64,000 bases of DNA, taken from Narthecium ossifragum. Lineage: Eukaryota; Streptophyta; Magnoliopsida; Dioscoreales; Nartheciaceae. The DNA lies in the NCBI GenBank assembly GCA_963920575.1, contig OY986967.1, positions 5,537,166-5,601,165 of the forward strand, in the 5' to 3' direction. Positions 32,543 to 43,144 of the stretch are shown piece by piece (position 1 is the first letter of the stretch; each line of letters starts with the position of its first letter). The translations under genes were made by a program, and so were the position numbers. The notes below the pieces were generated by a model. That model was given only the letters and a program-made list of their open reading frames with translations. It searched no databases and was not told the origin of the DNA.

Positions 32543-35500
32543 TTAGGAATAATATCTCTTGAGAAATTTTCCGTTCACTGGTGGCGGAGCATATTCGCCA
32601 TCCGGTGATATAATCTTGTAAGCTCCGTTGGTGTAGACCTCTTGAATTATGAAAGGCCCTTCCCACTTAGGATCAAATTTTCCTTGGGTTCTTCTGGTGA
32701 CGACCATGGGTCGAACTACAGCAAGGATGAGATCCCCAACTTTGAACGAACGGCGCTTCACCTTTTTGTCAAAGGCTCTAGAGACTCTTGCTTGGTACAT
32801 CTCTAGATTTTGCTGTGCTTCGATGCGCTTTTCTTCTAAGCTGTCAAGCTCTTCAATCCTCAATTTTGCTGCTTGGTCTTCTGTCAGATTCTCACGTATA
32901 GCGACTCTGAGAGGAAGTACAGCTTCTCCACCGAAAACAAGCGAATAGGGGGTTGCCCCCGTTGGAGTCTTCATTGTGGTACGATACACCCAGAGATTCC
33001 CCAGAAGCTTCTCGTGCCATTCTCTTCTGTTGTTGTGGACGACTTTCTTTAGGAGCTTGCAGAGGATTTTGTTAAAGGCCTCCGCTTGTCCGTTAGCCGC
33101 GGCGTTATATGCCGACGAGAAGTGGTGTTTAATTTTGTGCTTGGCACAAAACCTCTCCATGTCTCTGTTTTTGAAAGGTATGCCGTTGTCCGATATGAGT
33201 TTTGCAGGGATCCCAAATCGGTAAACAATATGTGTTTTGATGAATTGTACTACTGTCTCCCCCCTTGTATTTTTTAAGGGAATGGCTTCTGCCCATTTGG
33301 AGAAGTAGTCTGTTGCCGGCAGGATGTAGGAGTGACCTTTTGAGGAAGATGGCTGAATCGGACCTACGATATCCATACCCCATGCTTCGAAGGGCCATGA
33401 GATGCTTGTAGGATGGAGCGGTTCTGGGGGCTGATGTATGAAGTCTGCGTGAATTTGACAGACATGACATTTTTTAACATACTCAATGGCATCGCACACC
33501 ATTGAAGGCCAATAGTACCCCAAATGTTTCAGCTGGTGATATAATTTGGGACCTGATTGATGTGCTCCGCATACACCTGAGTGTACTTCTTGGAGGGCTG
33601 AAGCTGCGTCTTCATTGGAGAGGCATCGTAGCAGGAGTCCATCAAAAGACCTTATGTATAACATGTTGTCCATGAAGGTGTATTTTGTGACCCTTCTTCT
33701 TATCCTCAATCTTTCTTGGGGGTTCATAGGAAGTATCCCGGACTTGAGGTAGTCGAGGAAGGGGGTTCTCCAGTCTTGCGTTTGTATTTCTGACGCAGCG
33801 GCGACGTTGATGAACACCGGCATGTATCTACTTGGAATTTCTTCAAGCAGGGGAGTGAGGACTCCTCTCTCCTCAACTCTTACTTCCAATGTTTCGGTGG
33901 GCGAGAGAACCATGGCAGCAGCTAAACTGGCTAGCGCATCCGCTCTTTGGTTCTGGGATCGCGGGACGTGTTGGATCTTCAATTCTTTGAAGTGATTGAT
34001 GAGCTCTTTTGCCCTAATGAAATATGGAATCAATTCTTCTTTCTTGATTGCATATGTGCCAAGAAGCTGATTTACTACGAGTTGGCAATCCCCGTAGGCG
34101 GTCAGCGGATCCATCCCTATTTCCAGTGCTATCTCCAATCCAATGACGAGGGCTTCATATTCCGCCATGTTGTTGGACGACGCCGAAGTGAGCACGAAAG
34201 AATATGGGAGTAAGGCTTGTGTTGGAGTGACGAAGATTATCCCTGCCCCCGTTCCCGAGCGCCTGCAAGCTCCATCGAAATACATCTCCCAAGGAGGTTG
34301 AATGTCAGCAACAAAAACTTCTTCGTCTGGAAGGTCATCCTCAATAGCTGAGCCATCCGGTACTGGGAACGCGGCGAGGAAATCGGCTAGCGCTTGTCCT
34401 TTAATAGCTTTCTGTGGAACATAGGTTATGTCAAACTGTGATAATAACATGGCCCACTTTGCAAGTCGTCCGGAGAGGACCAACTTCTTTAAAATATACC
34501 GCATGGGGTCGGCTTTGGAGACGAGTTGCACTGGATGCTCTAAAAGGTAGTGCCGAAGCTTTTGGGTGGCAAACACTAGGGATAGACACACCTTTTCCAT
34601 CTCCGAATAACCGTGCTCGGCTCCGACCAAAGTTCTACTAAAGTAGTAGAGAGCTCTCTCCTTGCCTTCGTCGTCATGCTGTGCAAGTAAAGCTCCTAAT
34701 GACCCGGGCAAAGTTGCCGTATAGAGGATCAAGGGCTTTCCTTTGACGGGAGAGGCGAGAACCGGTGGGTTGATGAGATATTTTTTTATACTTTGGAAAG
34801 CATTTTGGCAAGCTTTATCCCATTCGAAGGGTGTCCCTTTCTTCATAAGGTGGGAGAACGGATGGCAACGGCATGACAGATTGGAGATGAATCTGCGTAT
34901 ATAGGCGACCCGACCTTGAAGACCCTTAAGTTTGCGAAGATTCCGAGGCGGAGGCATCTCTAGAATCGCTTTAACTTTGGCAGGATCAACTTCAATTCCT
35001 TGCTTGCGAACCACAAACCCAAGGAGTTTGCCGGATGTAACTCCGAACGCACATTTCATGGGGTTCATCTTTAAATTGTGGCGTCTGAGTCTCTCGAAGA
35101 CTTTAGTCAGATGCTTGAAATGATCTTGTTTGTGTTTTGTTTTCACCACCAAGTCATCGACGTAGCACTCTACAATATCATGAAGTAGATCGTCGAAGAT
35201 GACTGTCTTGACTCTTTGATAAGTGGCCCCGGCATTTTTCAACCCGAAAGGCATTACTGTATAGCAGAAAATGCCTTTCCGTGTGCGAAAAGCAGAGAGC
35301 TCTTCATCTTCGGGAGCCATCTTTATCTGGTTGTATCCCGAATACCCATCCATGAAGGACAGAATCTCATGGCCGGTAGTGGCATCGACTATGAGTTCGG
35401 TTATGGGTAACGGAAAATCATCTTTTGGACAAGCTTTGTTTAGATCTCGGAAGTCTATACAAAGCCTAAGTTGCCCATTCTTTTTTTTCACAGGAACAAT

Positions 35501-38500
35501 ATTTGCGAGCCATTTTGGATATTGGACCTCTCGAATAAAGCCTGCTTTCATGAGCTTGTCGACCTCGGCGATGATTTTTGGAATCAGCTCGGGTCGAAAG
35601 CGCCTTTGAGATTGCTTGATAGGGCGGACATCCTCTGCTATGGACAGATGGTGTACAACCACATCGACATCCAAGCCGGGCATCTCTTTATAGCTCCAAG
35701 CGAACACGTCCTGGTTTTCACGAAGGAAGAGAACAAACTGGTTCTTCTCATCCGACGTCATATGTGAGCTGATGAAGGTGGGACGATGATCATCCTCTGC
35801 CCCTAGATTAATTTCTTCTAGTTCATCAATGGTTGCTTGACCACGATCTTCGAGTTGTGGCGGTGCTTTCTGGAGATCAACGAACTCTGCAGAAGTGGCG
35901 CATACTTGGAACTCGTATCCGAGCCCTGCTCTGTCAAATATTAAGCTCTCACCATAGCGAATGGCTTTTCTTTGTGCTTTTGTAAGAAGGTCCTCGAAGG
36001 GTTGTCTTTTGCCTCGACCGCCACATAAGCCTTCTCCCAAGTTTATATCATATCCCATTTGAGAGATCATGTGTAATGTCCTTGGGTCATAGAAGGGTAT
36101 GGGAAGGATTGTGTTTGTGGCATTTGGATCCGACACAATCGGAGAGGCTTGTACGAACTTGATGGGTTGCTTGTATTCTGCTTCCCCTTCAACTTCATTG
36201 CCCAATTCTTGACCCGCATAACCTTTCCCTTTTGTTGGTAAAGGTTTGATTTGTGAAGGACGGATCTTTGGGAGTGGTATCGGAAATTCTTGGAGAAGTG
36301 ATTTAGAAGGCCTCTCCTCGACAATGGTGAATATTGGGTCTCCCAGTTTTCTTTGACTGCTTGGCACATAGCGGTACATCTTTTTCTTCTGAGGTGGCTT
36401 TTTTCCTTGCTGGACTTCTGCGGTGAATCTTTCCGTGAAGCCCATGTCTTCCGGAGGTGTGGGGTCTGGCTTCTTCGGCTTCAGCGGTGGTTCTAGGTAG
36501 AACTTGGCATCTGCGAAGAATGCTTCTCCCGGGGTGAACGGCTTTGTGTCAGCGAACACCCTTTTAACATCGCCTTCTGGAGTTTGATATTTGAAACATT
36601 GGTGTAGCGTTGAAGGAACGACCTTATACTCATGGAGCCAAGGTCTTCCTAACAACGCATTATAAGAGGTTCGAGCGTCGATAACATAGAAGATGACACT
36701 CGAGGCCAAGTCCTGAAATTTTAGTGTTAGGCGTATGGATCCTAACACGTGTTGTCCTGCTTGATTAAAGCCTTGGACGCCTTGGACTATTATGTTACTT
36801 GATGTTAGATCATTGATATCGTACCCTAAGTCATGGAGTGTTTTAAGTGGCAGCAAGTTGATAGCTGATCCACAATCTAACATAACCCGTGACGTGGGTA
36901 TATCGTCGATATCGCCAGTCATTAACAATGGCCTATTGTGTGGTTTTGTACCGAGCAATAGGTCATTATCAGAAAATTCTATGTTTAAATTTTCGACTAC
37001 CGAGACGCCAGTTTGGAGGACATCTGCTCGGTAGTCGTCAGGGAAAGTTAGTGCAATTATGAGAGATTCACGAAGATCATGAGACAGACACAGAGCATCG
37101 TACACGCTAAGCAATGCATGCACTTTCTTTAAGTGAGAAATTACATTGTACTTGACAGACTCACTCGGGTTTACATTATTTTGCATTGCTTGGTGTGGTT
37201 CTGGGTCCCTTCCTCTTGGCTGTGAGGGTTGGGAGTCTGGAAGTCGGAGCCCGGAGCGGGTGATGATTTCATGGATTTCGGCCTTCTCTTCTTCTGGGAA
37301 GCACAGAGACTCGCCATCATCTCCAAAGACCCCGATGGTGCAGCAGGAGTAGTGATCCCAAGAGGTACCGTTTTCTGGCACATTTGGTTTTCTGGTTTGA
37401 AGGTCTCTTGAGACTCGGTGAATGAACCCTTCAATTTCTTCACGGGCCATCACCTTCCTCAAGATCTTGTACTTTGGGGTTCTATGCCTCTTTGACCTCG
37501 GCTGCCAATTTTCTGGGAGCGGAGGTTTTGGGGGAGCGTATCTAGCCGCTTTGATCCTTTGCTTGAAGGCTTGTCTCTTCCTTTGCCTTCTGCTGATATA
37601 GGGCCTCCCATAGCGATCATAACTGGGCTCGAAGTCAGATAGTGTATCATCATCATCCAAGCTGGAGTAATATATCTCCTCCAAAGTAGGCCACAGACAT
37701 CCCTTGCCAGGTGTCAGAATGGGAGCTACATGTTCTTCGTCTTGCTCATATGGAGAGATAGATGTATATCTATTCTCAATGGGCAAATAGGGGGGTGCCT
37801 GAGGGACATACTCCATTTCTTCATAAGGAGGTGTTGATGGGGTGTACTCTTCGTATGGGAATTCGGGGTGTGCTTCGGTAGTAATCATATGTGTTGATTC
37901 TACCTTTTTGCCCTTCTGGAGCTTCTTCAGCAGCCCGGCATCCATGACTTCGTCGTCAATTAATTTTTGGATTTGATCCTTGAGGACGAAGCAGTCTTCG
38001 AGTGCGTGCCCAAGTATTCTGTGGTAATGGCAATACTTTGGCTCGTTAACTTTGTTTGTTTCATGAGGACGCCGCGACTCCGGGAGCTCTATGTGTCCGA
38101 GATCCAGCAGACCTTTGAAGATATCAGGGACCTCCTCTCGAGGGAAGGAATACTCCTTTTCGATCCTCTCCTTGAGGGTCTTCACTCGCCGTTGTGTGGG
38201 GTCAGCCGAGGGATCTCTGGACCGAGGCTGTTCTTTGGGAATATAAGTCTCCTTCGGTCTAGATATTTGCATTGCCGAAGTCTGGAGCACAGCTTTCCCT
38301 TTAGGAGGAGCCTTGTCCTTTCTTGTGCGGTCAGAAGTTTTGTCCGCAGTATGATTTTTGCGAGCCATGTGATATAAATAATTCTCGATATCGGTGGCCT
38401 TGGAAGTCAGTTCCTCGAAAGAAAGCGGACGGACACCTTGCAGGTAGAGGGCCATTTCCGGCCGTAGGTTGTTCATGCACATCCGCACAGCTTCAGGTTC

Positions 38501-39484
38501 TGTGATGGGCTGTGGGCAGTGGATACTCAGATTTCTCCACCTGTTAATAAAATCAGCAGCTTTCTCATGCTGGCTCTGCTCGGTTTGAGTGAGCTCTGTG
38601 ATCCCGACAGTCCTTTGGGTGCTGTAAAATCTTTGGAGGAACGCTTCTTGCATCTGCTCCCATGAATTGATGGACCCAGGAAGCAGCTTGCTGTACCAAG
38701 TGAAAGCCGGTCCGGAGAGTGTTTGAACAAATTGGCGGAGAAGCAGTGCGCCATTATGAACTGTGTCTTGACATGCTGCTAGAAAGTGAGCGATATGCTC
38801 GTGTGGGGATCCGGTCCCATTAAACTTGGTGAACTGAGGTTGCCGATAATTGATTGGGTATGGAACCAAGTCAATTTCAGCTGGGTACGGTTTCATGTAC
38901 CCAGGCCTCATGGCATACTGGTGCTGCATGTGGAACGCTCTCACGCTCTCGGTGACCATTTTCTGTACGGTGTCGAGGGGTACCATATTTGGCGGTACAT
39001 TCTCGTGAGGGTGGTTCTCGGCATGCGAATTGTTTTCAGGTATCTGGGTTTTTAAGCTGGCTATTTCTGCATCCTTCAACTGGAGTGTGCTTCGCAGCTG
39101 CTCTAGTTCTTCCTCGAGCGTAGTTGCAAGGACTTGATATCGCTCCGGGGATCTGATTACTGGTGAAGGTGATCGAATCTCCGGGGATTCAGGCATAACA
39201 GGAGATTCTTCTTCATATGATGCTTCGGAAGTTGCGTCTTTGCTGCCAAGGGAACGAGTGACGCTCCGAGTGCAGGGACGATTGGGAGGTATATTCATTT
39301 GAGGTAGACCGACGATGGCAGCATCTCGGGGTTCCTCGACGGCAACTTTCTTTTTCCGCCTCTTTGCAGGGACATTTGAGGAAGTAGATGTTTCGTCATC
39401 TTGGACTCCTACAGGCATCGCTGTGACGATGTTAAAGTTGTTTTCCTGGAGGACTCCTTTTGCACCGCCGTATGTTGGTGACAA
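32543..39484 (-). CDS. Gag-pol polyprotein of element 3 (2313 codons, open)
   Basis: One uninterrupted minus-strand frame. Approximate residues: gag with capsid motif GPAFTWYSKLLPGSI (about 260) and knuckle CHYHRILGHALEDC (about 490); protease active site MLDCGSAINLLP (about 870; D-C-G-S instead of D-T-G); reverse transcriptase with IDFRDLNKACPKDDFP and YVDDLVVK (about 1440); first RNase H with LYTATLPGSLGALL, where the usual Asp is Thr; second, archaeal-type RNase H with MYFDGACRRSGTGAG (about 1735); integrase with HSGVCGAHQSG zinc site (about 1970), WGMDIVGPI, ISDNGIPF and NGQAEAFNK (about 2130). The order and two RNase H modules assign it to Tat. The frame extends upstream of base 39484 without ATG, towards ORF1. 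Confidence 0.95.
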   Translation of the reverse strand: MSPTYGGAKGVLQENNFNIVTAMPVGVQDDETSTSSNVPAKRRKKKVAVEEPRDAAIVGLPQMNIPPNRPCTRSVTRSLGSKDATSEASYEEESPVMPESPEIRSPSPVIRSPERYQVLATTLEEELEQLRSTLQLKDAEIASLKTQIPENNSHAENHPHENVPPNMVPLDTVQKMVTESVRAFHMQHQYAMRPGYMKPYPAEIDLVPYPINYRQPQFTKFNGTGSPHEHIAHFLAACQDTVHNGALLLRQFVQTLSGPAFTWYSKLLPGSINSWEQMQEAFLQRFYSTQRTVGITELTQTEQSQHEKAADFINRWRNLSIHCPQPITEPEAVRMCMNNLRPEMALYLQGVRPLSFEELTSKATDIENYLYHMARKNHTADKTSDRTRKDKAPPKGKAVLQTSAMQISRPKETYIPKEQPRSRDPSADPTQRRVKTLKERIEKEYSFPREEVPDIFKGLLDLGHIELPESRRPHETNKVNEPKYCHYHRILGHALEDCFVLKDQIQKLIDDEVMDAGLLKKLQKGKKVESTHMITTEAHPEFPYEEYTPSTPPYEEMEYVPQAPPYLPIENRYTSISPYEQDEEHVAPILTPGKGCLWPTLEEIYYSSLDDDDTLSDFEPSYDRYGRPYISRRQRKRQAFKQRIKAARYAPPKPPLPENWQPRSKRHRTPKYKILRKVMAREEIEGFIHRVSRDLQTRKPNVPENGTSWDHYSCCTIGVFGDDGESLCFPEEEKAEIHEIITRSGLRLPDSQPSQPRGRDPEPHQAMQNNVNPSESVKYNVISHLKKVHALLSVYDALCLSHDLRESLIIALTFPDDYRADVLQTGVSVVENLNIEFSDNDLLLGTKPHNRPLLMTGDIDDIPTSRVMLDCGSAINLLPLKTLHDLGYDINDLTSSNIIVQGVQGFNQAGQHVLGSIRLTLKFQDLASSVIFYVIDARTSYNALLGRPWLHEYKVVPSTLHQCFKYQTPEGDVKRVFADTKPFTPGEAFFADAKFYLEPPLKPKKPDPTPPEDMGFTERFTAEVQQGKKPPQKKKMYRYVPSSQRKLGDPIFTIVEERPSKSLLQEFPIPLPKIRPSQIKPLPTKGKGYAGQELGNEVEGEAEYKQPIKFVQASPIVSDPNATNTILPIPFYDPRTLHMISQMGYDINLGEGLCGGRGKRQPFEDLLTKAQRKAIRYGESLIFDRAGLGYEFQVCATSAEFVDLQKAPPQLEDRGQATIDELEEINLGAEDDHRPTFISSHMTSDEKNQFVLFLRENQDVFAWSYKEMPGLDVDVVVHHLSIAEDVRPIKQSQRRFRPELIPKIIAEVDKLMKAGFIREVQYPKWLANIVPVKKKNGQLRLCIDFRDLNKACPKDDFPLPITELIVDATTGHEILSFMDGYSGYNQIKMAPEDEELSAFRTRKGIFCYTVMPFGLKNAGATYQRVKTVIFDDLLHDIVECYVDDLVVKTKHKQDHFKHLTKVFERLRRHNLKMNPMKCAFGVTSGKLLGFVVRKQGIEVDPAKVKAILEMPPPRNLRKLKGLQGRVAYIRRFISNLSCRCHPFSHLMKKGTPFEWDKACQNAFQSIKKYLINPPVLASPVKGKPLILYTATLPGSLGALLAQHDDEGKERALYYFSRTLVGAEHGYSEMEKVCLSLVFATQKLRHYLLEHPVQLVSKADPMRYILKKLVLSGRLAKWAMLLSQFDITYVPQKAIKGQALADFLAAFPVPDGSAIEDDLPDEEVFVADIQPPWEMYFDGACRRSGTGAGIIFVTPTQALLPYSFVLTSASSNNMAEYEALVIGLEIALEIGMDPLTAYGDCQLVVNQLLGTYAIKKEELIPYFIRAKELINHFKELKIQHVPRSQNQRADALASLAAAMVLSPTETLEVRVEERGVLTPLLEEIPSRYMPVFINVAAASEIQTQDWRTPFLDYLKSGILPMNPQERLRIRRRVTKYTFMDNMLYIRSFDGLLLRCLSNEDAASALQEVHSGVCGAHQSGPKLYHQLKHLGYYWPSMVCDAIEYVKKCHVCQIHADFIHQPPEPLHPTSISWPFEAWGMDIVGPIQPSSSKGHSYILPATDYFSKWAEAIPLKNTRGETVVQFIKTHIVYRFGIPAKLISDNGIPFKNRDMERFCAKHKIKHHFSSAYNAAANGQAEAFNKILCKLLKKVVHNNRREWHEKLLGNLWVYRTTMKTPTGATPYSLVFGGEAVLPLRVAIRENLTEDQAAKLRIEELDSLEEKRIEAQQNLEMYQARVSRAFDKKVKRRSFKVGDLILAVVRPMVVTRRTQGKFDPKWEGPFIIQEVYTNGAYKIISPDGEYAPPPVNGKFLKRYYS

Positions 39485-40575
39485 AGCTTCAGGATGGTTG
39501 GTGTTGAGCGACGACCCATAATATGGACGGCTTGAGCCCGTGGCATGGACAGGAGGGCGGTATGTAACCGCTTTTGAACTCGCCTTCTTCTCGGCGGGTT
39601 TCTCCGTCTTGGCAGAAATATAATTGATTTGTGAGAACTCGCCTTCTTCTCGGCGGGTTTCTCCGTCTTGGCAGAAATATAATTGATTTGTGAAGTGTTG
39701 CGGCTTGACTCTGGTTGAAGAGTGTTGTCGCCAATATCATTGCTCATGTCGGAGGCTGCTTCGATTTGAAGACTCTGCAGCTCCTGAGTTATATAATAAG
39801 CATAGGCCGCTCGCATATCGGCGAGATAAACTTGATGGTTTGGACGCTTCAGGTCCGGATTCTTCCGTTGGCGCTCGTACTCCGCCCGAAGTAGTTGGAC
39901 ATAACAGTGGCGAACATGCAGCGACTCTTCATCATCGCCGGTTGCATGGAGACCAATCCAAGGTCTATCAGGATAAACTTCGTACCGAGCCTCGTACGCA
40001 AGTTCGGGAATCACCTGTGCTTTTACAGCAGAGGGAAATGTTGATTTAATAAGGGATTTCTCGGCCGTTTTAGGCTCTTTTCTGGAGGTGACAAGGGTGA
40101 AGCCGTCGTCATCTGTCGGGATATGTCCGGCGCGACTTGCTGCCCCCAGCTGTGCTTGAAAAATATCTGGTTTCATGGAGTGCTCAGCAGTCTTCAGGCG
40201 CGCATGAGCGTTTCCGGCATTCTGACGAACAGAGGGTCCGAGTATAGGGACCTTGACGTCGTGCCCCCCTTGGTGTGTAGGATAAGCCTTCAGCTCCTCG
40301 TACGGTCGCCGTGTTGACGCCTTCACTTGTGCATTGGAAGTAGCCGTCATTTTGGTGCCGGAGGTAGCCGCAATCGTAGTAACACCCGAGATTTTGGAGT
40401 CAGGTGTAGTCGCCGCTTTTGTGCCGGTGACCGCCACAACTGGAGTTGTGAGCGAAACTTTGGATGGTGCAGTGCGCATCGGGAGTCCGTCAGTACCCAT
40501 GGGGATGTCGAACCAAAGATCACCGAAGCGGATAGTCACGAACGCCTCCAAAGTTACTTGTGCCATATCCTTCAT
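39409..40575 (-). CDS. ORF1 upstream of gag in element 3
   Basis: A 388-codon frame from ATG 40575 (MKDMAQVTLEAFVTIRFGD). It has a Thr/Ala/Val-rich region (TTPVVAVTGTKAATT), then GRPYEELKAYPTH-like sequence and an Arg-rich end. No domain recognised. The end of the frame lies in a 59-bp tandem duplication (39576-39693). Its second passage shifts the frame, after which the reading is abnormal (RRRNPPRRRR). In the arrangement with a single copy, this frame and gag-pol are one frame. ORF1 may therefore be the N-terminal part of gag rather than a separate gene. Extra ORFs before gag are known in Ogre-type Tat elements. Confidence 0.65.
   Translation of the reverse strand: MKDMAQVTLEAFVTIRFGDLWFDIPMGTDGLPMRTAPSKVSLTTPVVAVTGTKAATTPDSKISGVTTIAATSGTKMTATSNAQVKASTRRPYEELKAYPTHQGGHDVKVPILGPSVRQNAGNAHARLKTAEHSMKPDIFQAQLGAASRAGHIPTDDDGFTLVTSRKEPKTAEKSLIKSTFPSAVKAQVIPELAYEARYEVYPDRPWIGLHATGDDEESLHVRHCYVQLLRAEYERQRKNPDLKRPNHQVYLADMRAAYAYYITQELQSLQIEAASDMSNDIGDNTLQPESSRNTSQINYISAKTEKPAEKKASSHKSIIFLPRRRNPPRRRRVQKRLHTALLSMPRAQAVHIMGRRSTPTILKLCHQHTAVQKESSRKTTLTSSQRCL
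39576..39693. repeat. 59-bp exact tandem duplication
   Basis: Two adjacent copies (39576-39634, 39635-39693) starting GAACTCGCCTTCTTCTCGG. 59 is not a multiple of three, so the duplication separates the ORF1 frame from the gag-pol frame. Confidence 0.95.
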
Positions 40576-40730
40576 GAAAGATTGGTCAGGATATATGGTT
40601 TTAATTTTTTATTTTCAATTTCGATGATGATTTTTTCATCGAAATCTTTTTTTTATTTTTTTTTTAATTTGATGATGAATTTTTTTTTTCATCATTTTTG
40701 AAGCGGATCTAGAGATGGGAGGTAAGGTGT

Positions 40731-40749
40731 GGTCCCACCGGGCGTGCCA
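40731..40749 (-). other. Primer binding site of element 3
   Basis: Minus-strand TGGCACGCCCGGTGGGACC, five bases (TAATC) inside the 5' LTR, identical to that of element 1. Confidence 0.82.
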
Positions 40750-40754
40750 GATTA

Positions 40755-43139
40755 TGTTCGCAAATAAAACGTCGATCTCGCGGGAACGAGATCTCTATCT
40801 TATTTTCGAGCATATCATTTTTTATTTCAATTTCGTTCAAGGAAATTGCAGGCACCACACCCCTGGATCGCCAAATAGGCAGATCCATCATTTACATCCC
40901 CGTAGGGAATACCTCCGATTCTAAATCCAAATAAATATTTTTTTACGTATAAGAAAAGAAATAAATGTAGAGTCCTTGGACAGCCACCTTCATCGCCGGA
41001 TTTTGAGATGACTGAAGTTTGAGTCTTTGTCACCGGCTGGTGTTGTCAAAGCCGGTGGCGTCGAAGGTTGAGGAGAGGTCGGAAAAAGTTGATGAGGCGC
41101 CGGAGATAAAGTTGAGGAAGACACCGGAGATAAAGTTGAGGGAGCACCGTCCGAGCTTTGAAGCCGCCGGCACGTCGCAGATAAAGTTGACGAAGCTCCT
41201 TGGTCGACAGCGTCCAAACTTGAAGGTTGGTGAAGATAGGGGAAGCCGCAGCACCTGGATATGGGCTTCGTCACTATGGAGGTATGGCAGCTAGATATCT
41301 CCGATCCTGGAGTCTTTAGGCTGTTGGAGTTGAGGGAGCACCCAGTCCGATCCCCGTCGCCGTCGAGGGGACTAGCTGGAAACAGAGAACAGGGGAAGCA
41401 CCGTTGGGGGTTGATGATGAGGCGTCGGAGAGGGTGATGCCGATGGAGTATGGGTTTCGCCGGCTGGAGCAGAGAGGATGACAAGTTCTTTGGGCTCCTC
41501 AAGCTAGAACAGAGGTGGTCGACGGCGATGGGTTTGCTCGAGCTGGATCAGTGGACGACGGTGATGGGTTCGGACCGGCTCGAGGAAGACGACGACGGCG
41601 ACGATATCCTTTGGGTTGGGCGACGACGGCAATCTCCTCAGCTGGATCAAGAAGGCCGACGGCGAGCTCCTCCTTTGGCGGCAGCGATGGGTTCTTTGGG
41701 TTTCCGCCGGTTGAGGAAGGTGACGGGGATCCTTGAGGGGTGGCGATGGATGGTTTCCTCCGGCTGAATCAATGAAGGCGACGGCAATGGGTTCCTCGAC
41801 GAGCTCCTTGGGCTGGATCAAGAACGCCGACGATGGGTGTCCTCGGGCTGGAGCAGAGGTGAGCAGCAGTGACGATCTCCTTCTTCCTTCCTTTCTTCTC
41901 TCTGCTTCTCCAGCCTCTCTTCTCTCCTTACTTTCTATTTTTTGCCAGCCCCTTGCTTTGTTCCTTTCTCCTCTTCTTATAGGAATCAGGGTCTGTTGAG
42001 AGATCTGTTTGAGACCTCCATGAGATACGCCCGGGGCTCATGGGATTTTATCCTGGGTGTTGAGATTTGGTTCTCAACCAGGTTGTTGGGAGGTTGGGAC
42101 GTGGCATTTGTTGAGCTACGGGATTTCCTAACCATTTAGATTAGGTTGGGATTTGGCATTTGAATTTCAAACGTCCATTTAAATTTGAAGGTTCGAATGG
42201 CTTTGTTTAAATTTGAATGTCTCATTTAAATTTCAAGTTCATCTGTGAACTTGTTTGAATTTCGAATATTTATTCAATTTTCAAGTATTTATCTTGAATT
42301 TGAATAATTATCCGGCTGTCGGACATTTGTCCAAATTTTGAATGTCTTGTTTGAATTTTGAATTTCATGTGATATTTGGAGAATTTACTGAAATATCCCC
42401 GGGCAAGCCGGTTGTAAGTTACCAAAATACCCTTTTTATCGGTCATATGTATTTTGGACCGAAATGCCCCCAGGGTAGAGAAAATACCTCTATTTTAGAT
42501 TTTCACACCCCTGAAGATGTGAAATGACCAAAATGCCCCTTGGGGTTAAATGACCAAAATACCCTTTTGGTCTGGTTGTTTTAGGCGCGACGCATGGCAA
42601 CGCGACTTTTGTGTGTGTCATGGACACGTGCGCGCATTATGTGACGCGCATATTTTAGACTTGATGTATGCAAGTCATGTGCGCGTGCATGGCACGCGCA
42701 TCGCCCTGGTCGGGACTTAGGCGAATTTGAGTTTGGGTATTTGTTTGGGTTTATTTTGAATTTTCGGATTTTTTCCTTTATTTATTTAAGGGAATTTTCT
42801 ATAATGCCCCTGAGGCTGTGGAAAATTATCAACACGCCCCTATATTTACACAGCTTATTTAGGATGCCGTCAAAGCTATGTAAGGGCTATTTTGGAATGC
42901 AGTGGGAGATTTAGACATGTATTTTGGTCTAAATTCCCAAAATACCCTTGGGTGGATAAATTTACCAAAATGCCCTTGTTCCTCCGGTTTGTATAGGATG
43001 CCGTCAAAACCGGGAATATGTAGGTAATTTGGATGGACTCGACTGTGTATGAGCCAGTTTGGATTTGGTTCATGCGGATTTAGTCAGGGGAATTCCGCAA
43101 ATATTATCAACTTAGCCTTAGCTAAAATCGATGTCAACA
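40755..43139 (-). repeat. 5' LTR of element 3 (2385 bp)
   Basis: Same ends as the left copy. It keeps the extra segment 40853-41127, part of which (CATCATTTACATCCCC) also occurs in the related solo LTR at 19769, so that segment is ancestral. A TATAAG box on the minus strand lies at 41981-41976, followed by a GA-rich leader. Confidence 0.93.
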
Positions 43140-43144
43140 AAGAT

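Larger units (their letters stand above)
27037..43139 (-). mobile_element. Tat-lineage Ty3/gypsy retrotransposon (element 3), largely intact, nested in element 2
   Basis: The duplication AAGAT lies at 27032-27036 and 43140-43144. LTRs at 40755-43139 (5' LTR on the minus strand) and 27037-29140 (3' LTR). On the minus strand the order is LTR, primer site (40749-40731), ORF1 (40575-39409), open gag-pol (39484-32543), tandem repeats, antisense mobile-domain gene, polypurine tract (29151-29141), LTR. About 16.1 kb. LTR sequences are nearly identical except for a 281-bp length difference, so this is the youngest large insertion. Confidence 0.94.
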
